Assembly (NCBI RefSeq): GCF_023078375.1
Contig: NZ_CP095555.1
Coordinates: 124,001-188,000 of the forward strand
Length of the DNA: 64,000 bases
Direction of reading: 5' to 3'
DNA from: Roseomonas gilardii subsp. gilardii
GTDB lineage: Bacteria > Pseudomonadota > Alphaproteobacteria > Acetobacterales > Acetobacteraceae
Positions 8,278 to 17,724 of this stretch are shown piece after piece (the stretch's first letter is position 1; every line of letters begins with the position of its first letter). The notes under the pieces are model-generated. The model was not told the DNA's origin. It saw only the letters and a list, made by a program, of their open reading frames with translations, and searched no databases. Both the position numbers and the translations under genes were made by a program.

Positions 8278-9186
8278 ATGGAGCTGAACTGGCTCGAGGA
8301 TTTCCTGGCGCTTGCCGAGCACCGCAACTTCTCCCGGGCAGCCGAAGCACGGAACGTCACCCAGCCGGCATTCAGCCGCCGCATCCGAGCGCTGGAGCAT
8401 TGGGTCGGGACGCCACTGGTTGTGCGCTCACCGCAAGGGGTGATGCTGAACGCCGCCGGGGAGGCTCTGCGCGAAGGCGCTGCGGACCTGACCTGGAACC
8501 TCCACCAACTGCGCCGGAGTGCCTTGAGGGCAGCCGGGCGGGAGGGCGTCGCGCTGACGATCGCCGCGACCCACGCATTGTCCTTCACCTTCTTTCCTGG
8601 CTGGCTCCGCTCGTTTGCCCGTCTGGAGGATCTTGGTACACTGAACCTGGTGTCCGACACCATGGCTGCCTGCGAGCGTATCCTGCTGGCCGGTGATGCG
8701 GATTTCCTGCTCTGCCATACCTGCGCCGGCGTGCCGACCGACCTCGCGCCTGATGGCTTCACCAGTGTCGGCGTCGGCACCGACCTGCTCGTTCCGGTCT
8801 CGGCACCTGACGCCTCAGGTGCGGCCCGCTGGTCACTGCCGGGCACGCCGGCCATGCCAGTGCGCCTGCTGGCCTATAGCGGAGCCTCCGGCCTCGGCCG
8901 AATCCTGGAGGCGATGTGGAGGTCGAACCGCGATGCGCTGTCGCTCGATCCGGTGTTCACCTCGCCGCTCGCCGCCACCTTGCAGACCATGGCACGCCAA
9001 GGCCAGGGAATGGCATGGCTGCCACAGACCATGGTCGCCGAAGATCTCGCGTCCGGGCATCTGGTCCATGCTGGCGACGAAGGTTCCGCGATCGGGTTGG
9101 AAATCCGGCTTTTCCGCCCCTTGCGGCGACAATCACGAACCGCAGCGGCTTTCTGGGCAGCGGTATCGGAAGGGGTAGCGCCCTGA
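8278..9186 (+). CDS. LysR family transcriptional regulator
   Basis: 302 residues from ATG 8278. The N-terminal winged HTH (MELNWLEDFLALAEHRNFSR, then AAEARNVTQPAFSRRIRALE) is followed by a periplasmic-binding-like effector domain ending in a REHF-type region with LRRQSRTAAAFW. The frame is open from a GTG at 8227, but LysR proteins normally begin where I place the start. No strong ribosome-binding site is seen. It is divergent from the D-tartrate dehydratase-like gene with a 149-base gap, the classical LTTR arrangement, so it probably controls that gene and itself. Confidence 0.87.
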   Translation: MELNWLEDFLALAEHRNFSRAAEARNVTQPAFSRRIRALEHWVGTPLVVRSPQGVMLNAAGEALREGAADLTWNLHQLRRSALRAAGREGVALTIAATHALSFTFFPGWLRSFARLEDLGTLNLVSDTMAACERILLAGDADFLLCHTCAGVPTDLAPDGFTSVGVGTDLLVPVSAPDASGAARWSLPGTPAMPVRLLAYSGASGLGRILEAMWRSNRDALSLDPVFTSPLAATLQTMARQGQGMAWLPQTMVAEDLASGHLVHAGDEGSAIGLEIRLFRPLRRQSRTAAAFWAAVSEGVAP

Positions 9187-9411
9187 TCGGTTGACTCGGG
9201 GCAGGTGGTACCAGCCGCGGAAAACGGAGCCACGATCCCGATCGGCCGATCATCGGGTCAACCGGAATTCGAGGCGGCCGCCGTGATGATAAGGCGGAGG
9301 ATCGGACACCGGAGTGCACGCACCGGGTTTTCCTCCACCTCATGGCGGCGGGCCGATCGCTCGCCGCTCTCTTGCCAAGCGATAGCTGGACGATACAAGT
9401 CCGGCCCGGAA

Positions 9412-10122
9412 TCAGCCTTTGGACTCGGATTTTGCCTTCTCGTAGCGTGCCTTGTTCTCCGCATTGGGCGGGTAGAGGCCAGGCAAGGATGCGCCGGCCT
9501 CCACCTCCTTCATGATCCAGCTTTCGAGCCGTTCCTGCTCAGGCGCCAGTTCGAGCACGGCATCGATCAGGGCAGCCGGGATGAGGACCGCGCCATCATC
9601 GTCCACGACGATGATGTCATCCGGAAAGACAGCCACCCCGCCGCAGGCGATCGGCTGCTGCCAGGCAACAAAGGTCAGACCTGCCACCGAGGGCGGTGCC
9701 GCCGCGCCGTTGCACCAGACCGGGAGGCCTGTCGAAAGCACGCCCGCAAGGTCACGCACCACCCCATCCGTGATCAGGGCGGCAATGCCCTTCTTGGCCA
9801 TGCGGGCACAGAGGATGTCACCAAAGATCCCCGCATCCTGCACGCCCATCGCATCCACGACGGCAATGCAGCCTTCCGGCATCGCCTCGATGGCGGCACG
9901 GGTGGAAATCGGGGAGGACCAGGATTCCGGCGTGGCCAGATCCTCCCGTGCAGGCACGAAGCGCAGCGTGAAGGCTCTTCCGACGAGGCGCGGCTGACCA
10001 GGCCGGAGTGGTTTCGTGCCGCGCAGCCAGACGTTCCGCAGCCCCTTCTTGAGCAGGATCGTAGTAAGCGTCGCCGTCGTGACCCGGGACAGGGTTTCGA
10101 TGATCTGGCTGTCAGTGGCCAT
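9412..10122 (-). CDS. RraA-like / 4-hydroxy-4-methyl-2-oxoglutarate aldolase family protein
   Basis: 236 residues from ATG 10122. The signature GDILCARMAKKGIAALITDG followed by VVRD fits the RraA/HMG aldolase family, in which Arg and Asp of the V-x-D-G-x-x-R-D motif bind substrate and the divalent metal. A second conserved patch is FPDDIIVVDDDGAVLIP. Such proteins in catabolic clusters are class II pyruvate aldolases or oxaloacetate decarboxylases rather than RNase E inhibitors. An oxaloacetate decarboxylase role would fit the tartrate dehydratase two genes away (inference). It is divergent from a LysR gene at 10381. The frame extends upstream to 10227, but that segment is unlike the family. 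Confidence 0.83.
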   Translation of the reverse strand: MATDSQIIETLSRVTTATLTTILLKKGLRNVWLRGTKPLRPGQPRLVGRAFTLRFVPAREDLATPESWSSPISTRAAIEAMPEGCIAVVDAMGVQDAGIFGDILCARMAKKGIAALITDGVVRDLAGVLSTGLPVWCNGAAAPPSVAGLTFVAWQQPIACGGVAVFPDDIIVVDDDGAVLIPAALIDAVLELAPEQERLESWIMKEVEAGASLPGLYPPNAENKARYEKAKSESKG

Positions 10123-10281
10123 GTGGAGCCTTGTACTGTCGCAGGTCATGCCGGTTGGACCTGACGGCCCGCTCGCCATGCCAGCCGCGTATGGTTGAAG
10201 CCGGCACGGTCCCGGCAAGCCCGCCATCGAGTGCGGTCCGCCGGAACACGCGTCACCGAGGTTGCGGGTTTTCCAGCATGA

Positions 10282-10310
10282 GAAAATACGCTTTCTTTCG
10301 CTTTCAAAGC
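10282..10310. promoter_or_regulatory. LysR-type regulatory site candidates in divergent gap
   Basis: In the 258-base gap between the RraA-like gene and the divergent LysR gene, an AT-rich patch holds GAAA-N6-TTTC (10282-10295) and the palindrome GCTTT-C-AAAGC (10300-10310). GCTTTC recurs near 10320-10328. Clustered interrupted dyads are usual for LTTR recognition and activation sites. The assignment is by position and symmetry only. Confidence 0.4.
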
Positions 10311-10380
10311 TCAGGAAATCTGCTTTCTGCTGCTACAGGGAGAACCGGCTGCGGTCCGGGCGTGGTGAAGGAGTCGAATC

Positions 10381-11349
10381 TTGGAGACACGCTTCCTGCG
10401 GACCTTCCTGGCGGTGGTGGAGACTTCCTCCCTGGCACAAGCCAGCCGTAGGCTCGGGATCACACCTTCAGCGGTCGTACAGCGGATCAGAGCACTGGAG
10501 GCCGAGATCGGCCAACCGCTGATCAGGCGTTCCGGGCAAGCCATGCGGCCCACGCCGGCCGCCGCAGCCATTCTGGCCGATGTTGGCCGGTTGCTTGCTG
10601 CGGAGGAAGCGGTCAAGGCAGCTGCCTCCGCGGACCTTGAAACCGGCTTGCTGCGCGTGGGCGTCATTCACACCGCACTGACCGGCTTCCTGCCGGACCT
10701 CCTGGTGGAACTGAAGCGGAGCCGCCCTGGCATGGAACTCTATATTCAGCCCGGCACCTCCGACAATCTCTATGCCGATGTCGTCGAAGGCAGGCTGGAT
10801 GTGGCTATCGTCGTGCAGCCTCACTTCCCGCAACCCAAGACACTGGAATGGTTCCTGTTGCGGCAGGAGCCACTGCTGCTCATTACGCCAGCCCATGTCG
10901 AGGACGCCGATCCCTTCAGCGTTCTGCAACAGGAACCGCTCATTCGCTATGACCGCAACAACTGGGGCGGGAGGATCGTGGATCTTTACCTGCGCAGCCT
11001 TGGGGTCCGGCCCCGCGAACACTATGAGCTCGACTCCCTTGAGGCGATCACCATCATGGTCAGCCGTGGTCTTGGCGTCGCGCTGATCCCGGATTGGCTT
11101 CCGCCATGGCCCGAAGGCGTGAGGGTCCATCGCCTGACGCTGCCCCAGGCGCCCCTGCGCAACATCGGCGCGCTATGGCTCAAGGCTTCGCATCGGCTTC
11201 CCTTGATCAAGGCTTTCGTCCAGGAGGCAGGACGGCCCGGCCACGCTCCACACGAAACAGGGAATGACGGCCTGAACCACAGCCATCCCTCGCCGGGACA
11301 AAGAGAGGGTTCAACACCGGTTGGCCTGCGGCCCGGTGGAGGGTACTGA
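10381..11349 (+). CDS. LysR family transcriptional regulator
   Basis: 322 residues from a TTG start preceded by AAGGAG (10368-10373). The winged HTH METRFLRTFLAVVETSSLAQ is followed by ASRRLGITPSAVVQRIRALE, then the effector-binding domain (LRVGVIHTALTGFLPDLL and LDVAIVVQPHFPQPKTLEW). The C-terminus has about 35 extra residues that look unrelated to the family (from about GRPGHAPHETGNDG) and may be read-through into former intergenic DNA. It is divergent from the RraA-like gene, its probable target. Immediately downstream lies the tail of a decayed MFS gene. Confidence 0.87.
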   Translation: METRFLRTFLAVVETSSLAQASRRLGITPSAVVQRIRALEAEIGQPLIRRSGQAMRPTPAAAAILADVGRLLAAEEAVKAAASADLETGLLRVGVIHTALTGFLPDLLVELKRSRPGMELYIQPGTSDNLYADVVEGRLDVAIVVQPHFPQPKTLEWFLLRQEPLLLITPAHVEDADPFSVLQQEPLIRYDRNNWGGRIVDLYLRSLGVRPREHYELDSLEAITIMVSRGLGVALIPDWLPPWPEGVRVHRLTLPQAPLRNIGALWLKASHRLPLIKAFVQEAGRPGHAPHETGNDGLNHSHPSPGQREGSTPVGLRPGGGY

Positions 11350-11370
11350 GGTTGTCTCGGCGTCCAATGC

Positions 11371-12033
11371 TCACCGTTGTCCCGTCACATGGGCGCCGGC
11401 CTCCGGCCGCAATCCCAGGAAGCCGGCCGCCGCCAATCCGGACAGCGCACCGATCGCGGCGAAGACAGGAGGGAAATCCGCCGTCGTGATATGCCCGCCC
11501 GCGCCCACCACCAAACTCAGTAGCGTTGCCGCGATTGCGACGCCCAGGCTCATCGAAAGTTGCTGCGCCACGCTGGCGATGCTGGTCCCCTTGCTCATGA
11601 TCTCGGGCGTCAGGTCGGCATATCCCAGGGCGTTCACGCTGGTCACCTGCACCGACCGGATGAAACCCAGCAGCACGCCATTGACTATCAGCAGGCGGCG
11701 GAAGCCGGTGCGGCTCAGGATACGGCGCGCCATCGTCTTGTTTACCATCGCACCGATACTGGTCACGAAGGTCAGCATCCCCGATTGCAGCGCTCCCAGA
11801 CCGAAACCAAGCTGGAACAGCAGTGGCAGCAGAAAGGGCACCGCACCGATCGAGAAACGGTTGACACCCCCTGCGAGGGTCGCGATCCGGAAACTGCCCA
11901 CCCGGAACAACGACAGGTCGATCACCGGATTGGCTACCCGCCGCGCATGCCAAGTATAGGCGCCGCAGAGCAGCGCGAAGATGACGAAGAGCGTGACCTC
12001 GGTCTTCATGCCCGCGACGTGGTGGCCCAGACC
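11371..12033 (-). pseudogene. MFS transporter (DHA2/EmrB type) C-terminal remnant
   Basis: Only the last third of a 14-helix MFS drug exporter remains, from about GLGHHVAGMKTEVTL to the C-terminus. The blocks RRVANPVIDLSLFRVGSFR, SIGAVPFLLPLLFQLGFG, SVNALGYADL and SMSLGVAIAATLLS are good DHA2 matches. The N-terminal half with the motif A loop is missing. The segment between LIVNGVLL and GFIRSVQ is shorter than in intact relatives, suggesting an internal in-frame deletion of a helix. The frame stays open to 12210, but those residues are not MFS-like. It is probably a non-functional remnant. Confidence 0.72.
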
Positions 12034-12276
12034 CGGATGCCAGGCAGGCAGAAGCATCATACCAGCGGACCCGGGGGCACAGCAGGAACTGCGGAGTGCT
12101 CGTTCAGGAAAAACCAGAGGCGAGGCGTTGATGAGGGATGGCACTCCTCGTTCCTGACGCCCTTTGCGAGGTGGAGTCACCGCTGCTGGCGTGGGACCGG
12201 CCGAAACCAAAAGGGCAGTTGCATGCGTCAGGATGGCGGTGCCAAGACCTTTTGCCGCTCGGCATTCTTCATCGGG

Positions 12277-15200
12277 TCAGGAAATCCAGGTCTTGGCTTT
12301 TTCGCGCAAGGTCTGAACCCCGACATAAAGAGCAGGGATCATCAGCAAACCGAGCAAGGTTCCTATCAGAAGGCCGCCGAACAGCGTCATGCCGATGGAA
12401 CGGCGGCTTTCCGCCCCGGCGCCGCTTGCGATGACCAGCGGTACAACACCCAGGATCGAACTGAAGGCTGTCATGACCAGCGGCCGGAAGCGCTGCCTCG
12501 TCCCGTCCAGGGCGGCCTCCAGGATGCCCATCCCCTCCTCCCGGCGTTTCTTGGCAAACTCCACGATGAGGATAGCGTTCTTCGCTGCCAAGCCGACCAG
12601 CAGCAGCAGGCCGATCTGGGAGTAGAGATCGATCGGCCTGCCGGTCACGGCCAGGCTGCCGAGGGCACCCAGCACGGCGATGGCAACCGATAGCATAACG
12701 GCGATCGGGACACTCCAGCTCTCATACTGGGCCACGAGGAAGAGGTAGGTGAAAACCGTGCCGATCACGATGATCAGGATCGTCTCCGCCCCCGCCTGCC
12801 GCTCCTGCAAAGCCAGGCCGGTCCACTCGAAGCCAAAGCCTTCCGGCAGGGTTTCCCGTGCCAGGGCCTCCATGCGATCCAGTGCCGCGCCGCTGCTGGT
12901 GCCGGCGGATGCCTGACCGTTGATAGAGACAGCCGGGAAGAGATTGTAGCGGTTGATGGTGCTCGGCCCGAGTATATCCGAGGTGACGACCAGGGCACGC
13001 AGCGGCACCATCTCGCCCGCGCTGCTTCGGACATGCAGGCGCCCGATATCGGCCACGCGCCTGCGAAAGCGCGGCTCGTCCTGGATGCGAACCTGGAACA
13101 CCCGGGACAGGATATTGAAGTCGTCCACATAGGCTGAGCCGAGATGAGCCTGCAACGTCTCGAAGATGGCACCTGGCGTCACGCCGAGCAGTTCCGCACG
13201 GCGCCGGTCGATCTGCAGGTAGATCTGGGGAGTATCCGACCGGAAGGTGCTGAACACGCCGGTCAGTCCCGACGTCTGGTTCGCCCGGAAAATCAGACCG
13301 CGCATCGCCTCGGCGAGATCCTCCGGGCTCTGTCCGGCGCGGGCCTGCAGGCGCATGTCGAAGCCCCCCGTGTTGCCAAGTCCCGGGATGGCAGGTGGCA
13401 CAAAGGCCACGGCCGTCCCGGCCGTCATCTCCGCGAAATGGCTCCGGAGATGCGCCAGGATGCCTTCGAGGCTCTCGGCAGGTCCCCTGCGCTCCCGCCA
13501 TGACCGGAGCGAAGCGATGACCATGCCCGCATCGGAACCGCCACCGCCGATCATGCTGCTGCCGGCGATGCTGATGACGCTGCCAACGCCCGGCGTGTCG
13601 CGCACGGTGCGGACCACGTCGTTCAGGGCGGCTTCGGTCCTGTCCAGCGAGGCAGCGCCGGGAAGCTGGAGATTCACAAAGATGTAGCCCAGATCTTCCG
13701 AGGGGATGAAGGCCGTCGGCAGCGCACGGAACAGGCCGAAGACGCCGCCCAGGACCGCCACCATGATCACCCCGGTCATGGCCAGTCGCTTTCCGAGACG
13801 TGTCAGGATGACCAGGCAGCCCTGCCGCGAACGGTCGAGGGCCGTATCGAGCACCGAGAAGAACCGGCCCTGCCGCCCACCCGGCCGTTTCAGGAGCATC
13901 ACGCAAAGGGCCGGGCTCAGGGTCAGGGCGTTGATGGTCGAGAGCACGATCGTCGACATGATCGTCACCGCGAACTGCCCGTAAAGCTGGCCCGTGATAC
14001 CCGACAGGAAGCCGATGGGAAGGAACAACGCGGCGAGCACGAGCGTCGTGACGACGATTGGTGCAGTGACCTGCCCCATCGTGTCCAACGTGGCCTCGGC
14101 GACGGGCAGGCCCTTCTCCTGCATCGCCCGCTGGACGCCCTCCACCACGATGATGGCATCGTCGACCACCAGGCTGATGGCCAGCACGACGGCGAAGAGA
14201 GTGATGGTATTGGCCGAGTAACCCAATGCATAGAGGATGACGAAGCCGCCCAGCAGCGAAACCGGGATCGTCAGCATCGGGATCAGCGTGGCGCGCCAGT
14301 CCTGGAGGAAGATATAGGTGACCAGGACGACAAGCAGGAAGGTGATGCCGAGCGTTATAGCGATTTCCCGGATTGTCTCGTTCACGAAGGCCGTGGTGTC
14401 GAACACGACCGTCTCCGACAGATCGTCCGGAAACTGCGCGGCGACGCGCGACAGCTCTGCTCGCACGGCCCCGGCGACGTTCAGGGCATTGGCGTCGGGC
14501 GATGCATAGACAACGACGGTGGCACTCGGCTGTCCGTTGAAGCGTGAGCGGATATCGTAGGATTCGGCACCGAGCTCGACACGCGCCACGTCACGGAGGC
14601 TGACGATCGCGCCATCGGCATTGGTGCGGATCACGATGTCCCCGAACTCCTCCGGCGTTGACAACCGTCCCCGCGCCATGATGGTCATCTGCAGTTCCTG
14701 CCCGGCCGGCATCGGGGGAGACCCGATCGACCCTGCGGAGGCCTGCGCATTGTGGGAGCGGATGGCCGCCGTGATGTCCGCCGCGGTGATGCCCAGGGCC
14801 TGCATGCGATCGGGATTCATCCAGACCCGCATGCTGTAGGCCGGGCCGAAAACGCCGACCTCTCCCACGCCGGGAATGCGGGCCAGCGTGTCCCGCAGGT
14901 TGACCGAGGCGTAGTTGCTGATGAAGATTCCATCCCGCGTGCCACGTGGCGAATAGACCGCGACCCCCAGCAGCATGCTGGTGGACCGGCTGCGGACGGA
15001 AACACCCGTCTGCGTAACCGCAGGCGGCAGCCTGGCCGTGGCCTGGGCAACCCGGTTCTGCACGTTCACCTGGGCGATGGCCGGGTCCGTGCCCACGCGG
15101 AAGGTGACCGTCAGCGAATAGCTGCCGTTGTTGCCGCTGGAGGATGACATGTACATCATGTCATCGACGCCGTTGACCCGCTCCTCGATCGGAGCACCGA

Positions 15201-15345
15201 CACTCTCCGTGAGAACATCGGCGCTGGCGCCGGGATAGCTGGCGCTCACCTGGATCTCGGGTGGCGTAATCGGCGGAAACTGCGCGACCGGGATCATGGT
15301 GAGGGCGATCAGACCGGCAATCGCCGTCACGATGGCGATGACCAT
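12277..15345 (-). CDS. efflux RND transporter permease subunit (AcrB/MexB type), N-terminus frameshifted
   Basis: 1022 residues with the full HAE-1 RND architecture: helix 1, periplasmic porter domain, the central helix block with [14 protein letters not shown] (paired proton-relay Asp), a second porter domain, and terminal helices with [15 protein letters not shown] and FFGG-like [13 protein letters not shown]. It pumps drugs or solvents out of the inner membrane and periplasm in a tripartite complex. The normal start [13 protein letters not shown] is encoded at 15347-15385, but one extra base near 15346 puts it out of frame. The open frame restarts at ATG 15345 ([12 protein letters not shown]) and keeps most of helix 1. 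It follows the adaptor gene by one base. The result may be a functional shorter protein, a pseudogene or a sequencing error. Confidence 0.85.
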   Translation of the reverse strand: MVIAIVTAIAGLIALTMIPVAQFPPITPPEIQVSASYPGASADVLTESVGAPIEERVNGVDDMMYMSSSSGNNGSYSLTVTFRVGTDPAIAQVNVQNRVAQATARLPPAVTQTGVSVRSRSTSMLLGVAVYSPRGTRDGIFISNYASVNLRDTLARIPGVGEVGVFGPAYSMRVWMNPDRMQALGITAADITAAIRSHNAQASAGSIGSPPMPAGQELQMTIMARGRLSTPEEFGDIVIRTNADGAIVSLRDVARVELGAESYDIRSRFNGQPSATVVVYASPDANALNVAGAVRAELSRVAAQFPDDLSETVVFDTTAFVNETIREIAITLGITFLLVVLVTYIFLQDWRATLIPMLTIPVSLLGGFVILYALGYSANTITLFAVVLAISLVVDDAIIVVEGVQRAMQEKGLPVAEATLDTMGQVTAPIVVTTLVLAALFLPIGFLSGITGQLYGQFAVTIMSTIVLSTINALTLSPALCVMLLKRPGGRQGRFFSVLDTALDRSRQGCLVILTRLGKRLAMTGVIMVAVLGGVFGLFRALPTAFIPSEDLGYIFVNLQLPGAASLDRTEAALNDVVRTVRDTPGVGSVISIAGSSMIGGGGSDAGMVIASLRSWRERRGPAESLEGILAHLRSHFAEMTAGTAVAFVPPAIPGLGNTGGFDMRLQARAGQSPEDLAEAMRGLIFRANQTSGLTGVFSTFRSDTPQIYLQIDRRRAELLGVTPGAIFETLQAHLGSAYVDDFNILSRVFQVRIQDEPRFRRRVADIGRLHVRSSAGEMVPLRALVVTSDILGPSTINRYNLFPAVSINGQASAGTSSGAALDRMEALARETLPEGFGFEWTGLALQERQAGAETILIIVIGTVFTYLFLVAQYESWSVPIAVMLSVAIAVLGALGSLAVTGRPIDLYSQIGLLLLVGLAAKNAILIVEFAKKRREEGMGILEAALDGTRQRFRPLVMTAFSSILGVVPLVIASGAGAESRRSIGMTLFGGLLIGTLLGLLMIPALYVGVQTLREKAKTWIS

Positions 15346-15386
15346 TCGCGAAACGTGGCCGTCGGATGAAGAGACCAGATATCATG

Positions 15387-16577
15387 TCACGGCTGCGCCG
15401 GAAGGGCGGGTGCCGAGGTTTCGCCCGGTATGGCCGCGGAATCCGGAGCCTGCATCACCCGCACCGTCACACCGGGCCGTGCGTTCTGGAAGCCCTGAAC
15501 GATGATGCGCTCCCCGCCTTTCAAGCCGTCCTCGACGATCCAGTTCTGCCCGACCTGGGAGCCGACGCGGATACGCCGGAGTTCGACCTTGTTATCGTCA
15601 TCTACCAGAAGGACGAAGCGCCCTTCCCGGTCGAGTTGCACCGCGCCGAGTGGGACCATGGGGTGCTTAACCGGAGCTTCGGGGTGCATCGCCAGTGTGA
15701 CAAACTGGCCCGGAACCAGAAGGCCATCCGGATTCGGGAAGCGCGCGCGCACCGGGATGGTACCGGTCCGAGGGTCGAATTCATTCCCGATGAACTCTAT
15801 TTCGCCTCGATAAGGGTAGGCCTGGCCGGAAGCCAGGACAAGGGTGGGCACGGATGCTTTGCTTTCCTGGCCGGCTACCAGGCCGGTGCGATACTCCAGG
15901 AGGCTCTGGTCACTCACCGAGAAGACGACACGGACCGGATCAACTTGAACGACCCGGACCAGCGGTCCCGACGAGGGTGCAACGAGACTTCCCACCGCGA
16001 AGGCCGTATGACCGATCCGACCCGCGAACGGTGCCCTGATGGTGGTATAGCTGAGATCGAGTTCAGCCCTCCGGACACCAGCCTCCGCCGAAAGCACATT
16101 GGCGCGGCCACGATCGCGCGCGGCCTGAGCTTCCTCAAGGGCAGCCTGGGAAGCTGCCTGAGTCCGGCGAAGCTGTTGGTTGCGTTGGAATCTCCCCTCC
16201 GCATCGCGGAGATCAGCCTGTGCGCTCGCAAGGGCAGCTCTGGCGGCGGCCAGTGATGCTTCGTATCCGGCACTTTCAATCTGGAAGAGTATCTGCCCGG
16301 CCTGCACGACCTGGCCTTCATCGAATGGGCGCGCTTCCAGGAACCCCTCGACCCGTGACCGGATATCGACCGTATTGATGGCCTCCACGCGCCCCATGAA
16401 GTCGGCACCTGGCGCAACGTTCTCGACAGGCACAGGCGTGACGCTCACAGCGGGTGTCTGTGCGCCTGCCTGGCCACTCAATAAGACAAGGGCGATGAAG
16501 GCGATCGAAAGAAAACCACGGGGCCAGAAGACAAGAAGGCGCACAATCACAGGCCGTTTTCCCGATCTTCGTGGCAT
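15387..16577 (-). CDS. efflux RND transporter periplasmic adaptor subunit
   Basis: 396 residues from ATG 16577 (MPRRSGKRPVIV), with a signal helix ending at QAGAQ. Then come the AcrA/MexA layers: lipoyl halves (FMGRVEAINTVDIRSRVEGF and the second half near TTIRAPFAGRIGHTAFAVGS), an alpha-hairpin coiled coil between them (Ala/Gln-rich, about 100-165), a beta-barrel (VVFSVSDQSLLEYR) and a membrane-proximal domain. It links the RND pump downstream to an outer-membrane channel not found in this window. The reading frame stays open far upstream through an old IS5 transposase, giving a spurious 620-residue fusion. The true start is set by the signal sequence. The insertion element ends only about 60 bases upstream, so native promoter and regulator sequence may be lost. 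Confidence 0.88.
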   Translation of the reverse strand: MPRRSGKRPVIVRLLVFWPRGFLSIAFIALVLLSGQAGAQTPAVSVTPVPVENVAPGADFMGRVEAINTVDIRSRVEGFLEARPFDEGQVVQAGQILFQIESAGYEASLAAARAALASAQADLRDAEGRFQRNQQLRRTQAASQAALEEAQAARDRGRANVLSAEAGVRRAELDLSYTTIRAPFAGRIGHTAFAVGSLVAPSSGPLVRVVQVDPVRVVFSVSDQSLLEYRTGLVAGQESKASVPTLVLASGQAYPYRGEIEFIGNEFDPRTGTIPVRARFPNPDGLLVPGQFVTLAMHPEAPVKHPMVPLGAVQLDREGRFVLLVDDDNKVELRRIRVGSQVGQNWIVEDGLKGGERIIVQGFQNARPGVTVRVMQAPDSAAIPGETSAPALPAQP

Positions 16578-16639
16578 TTCATGATTTTGCAATCCCGAAA
16601 CATTAGCGCGCAGAAACTGCCCCCGATGTTGTATGCTCC

Positions 16640-17449
16640 TCAGAATCGAGGGCAACAATGTTTGATATCCGGTCTCAGGACGCACTGATTGAGCCAGAAG
16701 GTGACGGCGAGAGTGATAGTGATAGTGCTGAAGAAGGTATGCGCGCAGCGGTCGTAGCACATGGCGATGCGGTGCCAGTCCTTGGACCTGCTGAACATGA
16801 CCTCGATGCGATGCCGCTGGCGATAGAGCAACGCATCGTGGGGGATTGGCTGCTTGCGACTGCGCGTTGATGGGAATGCAGGGCGTGATGCCGAGAGTTG
16901 TCGGGGCGTCGCGGAAGCGGGTACCGTCATAGCCACGGTCGGCGATCAGTTCCTGCGCGCTGATTGGAAGCCGCGGCAGCATGAGGCCCGCACTGCGATG
17001 GTCACTGGCTTGGCCTTCGGTGAGTAGGAGCACGACGGGTCGGCCCTGTCCGCCGCAGGCGGCGTGGAGCTTGGAGTTCAGGTCGCCCTTGGCGCGACCG
17101 ATGTAGCGGGGAAAAGCCCCTTTTGGAGCAGGCTGGCGGCGGTGCGATGCACCTTGAGGTGGGTGCTGTCGATCATCAGCCACCCCAGTAGGCCGCCCTT
17201 TCCAGCAAAGACGGCAAAGATCCGATCGAACACACCCATGCGGCCCCAACGGATGAAACGGTTGTAGAGCGTCTTGTGCGAGCCATAGGAGGTGAGGGCG
17301 TCACGCCACTGAAGGGGCCGTGGCGGATGACGTAGATGATGCCACCGAGGACCCGTCGGCGTCCACCCACGGGATACCATGCAGAGTGGAAAGTGCGGCG
17401 ACAAGCGCCGCATCTGGGCGACTGAAAGCAGGAATGGCAGCGTGGGCAT
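16640..17449 (-). pseudogene. IS5-family transposase, multiply frameshifted
   Basis: Transposase homology is spread over three frames. Frame one (from 17449) has MPTLPFLLSVAQMRRLSPHF and then KTLYNRFIRWGRMGVFDRIF and LMIDSTHLKVHRTAASLLQKG, including the first DDE aspartate in MIDST. A short stretch in a second frame (VLGGIIYVIRHG) belongs between them. The next part (GRAKGDLNSKLHA, LLLTEGQASDH, ELIADRGYDG with the second Asp) is in a third frame. The end (RQRHRIEVMFSRSKDWHRIA, YDRCAHTFFS, with the Glu) is in another. At least three or four indels make it inactive. Confidence 0.8.
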
Positions 17450-17526
17450 GGTGACACCTCCACGACACCAGAATCACGCCTTCCGCGTCGCTTCAAGCGA
17501 TTGAAGCGATCAATAGGTCCTGAGCC
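16640..17526 (-). mobile_element. IS5-family insertion sequence, decayed
   Basis: The element carries one transposase on the minus strand. Its upstream end reads GGCTCAGGACC when viewed on the minus strand (about 17516-17526), the terminal type I associate with this IS5 subgroup. I could not find the matching inverted end near 16600-16650, so the downstream end is probably lost or altered. No target duplication was recognised. It lies between the lipase gene and the RND adaptor. Confidence 0.7.
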
Positions 17527-17724
17527 TATATGCCTGCTCCCCTATCCTGAGTCGCTGGGGTTTCGGAGGGATGCCGGCTGTGATTCGCTGTGTCTCGACG
17601 TAAGCAGAGGGCGAGATAGCAGCGGCGATCGGGATCACCCGGATGGAGTTGGACGCGGCAGGGCGGCTGGCGGGACCCAGGGCGTGCCGGAGCGCTCGGC
17701 CTGCCTTTCCGGCCAGTTGGGCCC

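Noticed and set aside
12034-12276. Possible N-terminal continuation of the MFS gene
   Set aside because: The frame is open to 12210, but the residues are not hydrophobic or MFS-like. The gene is truncated.
15387-17249. A continuous 620-codon frame joining transposase-like sequence to the RND adaptor
   Set aside because: The first 224 codons are out-of-frame and broken IS5 transposase. The adaptor has its own signal peptide from 16577. The fusion is a chance open frame.
17527-17724. Second IS end next to the IS5 element
   Set aside because: Some IS-like words appear (for example CCTGAGTCGC), but no paired inverted repeat or transposase fragment could be matched.
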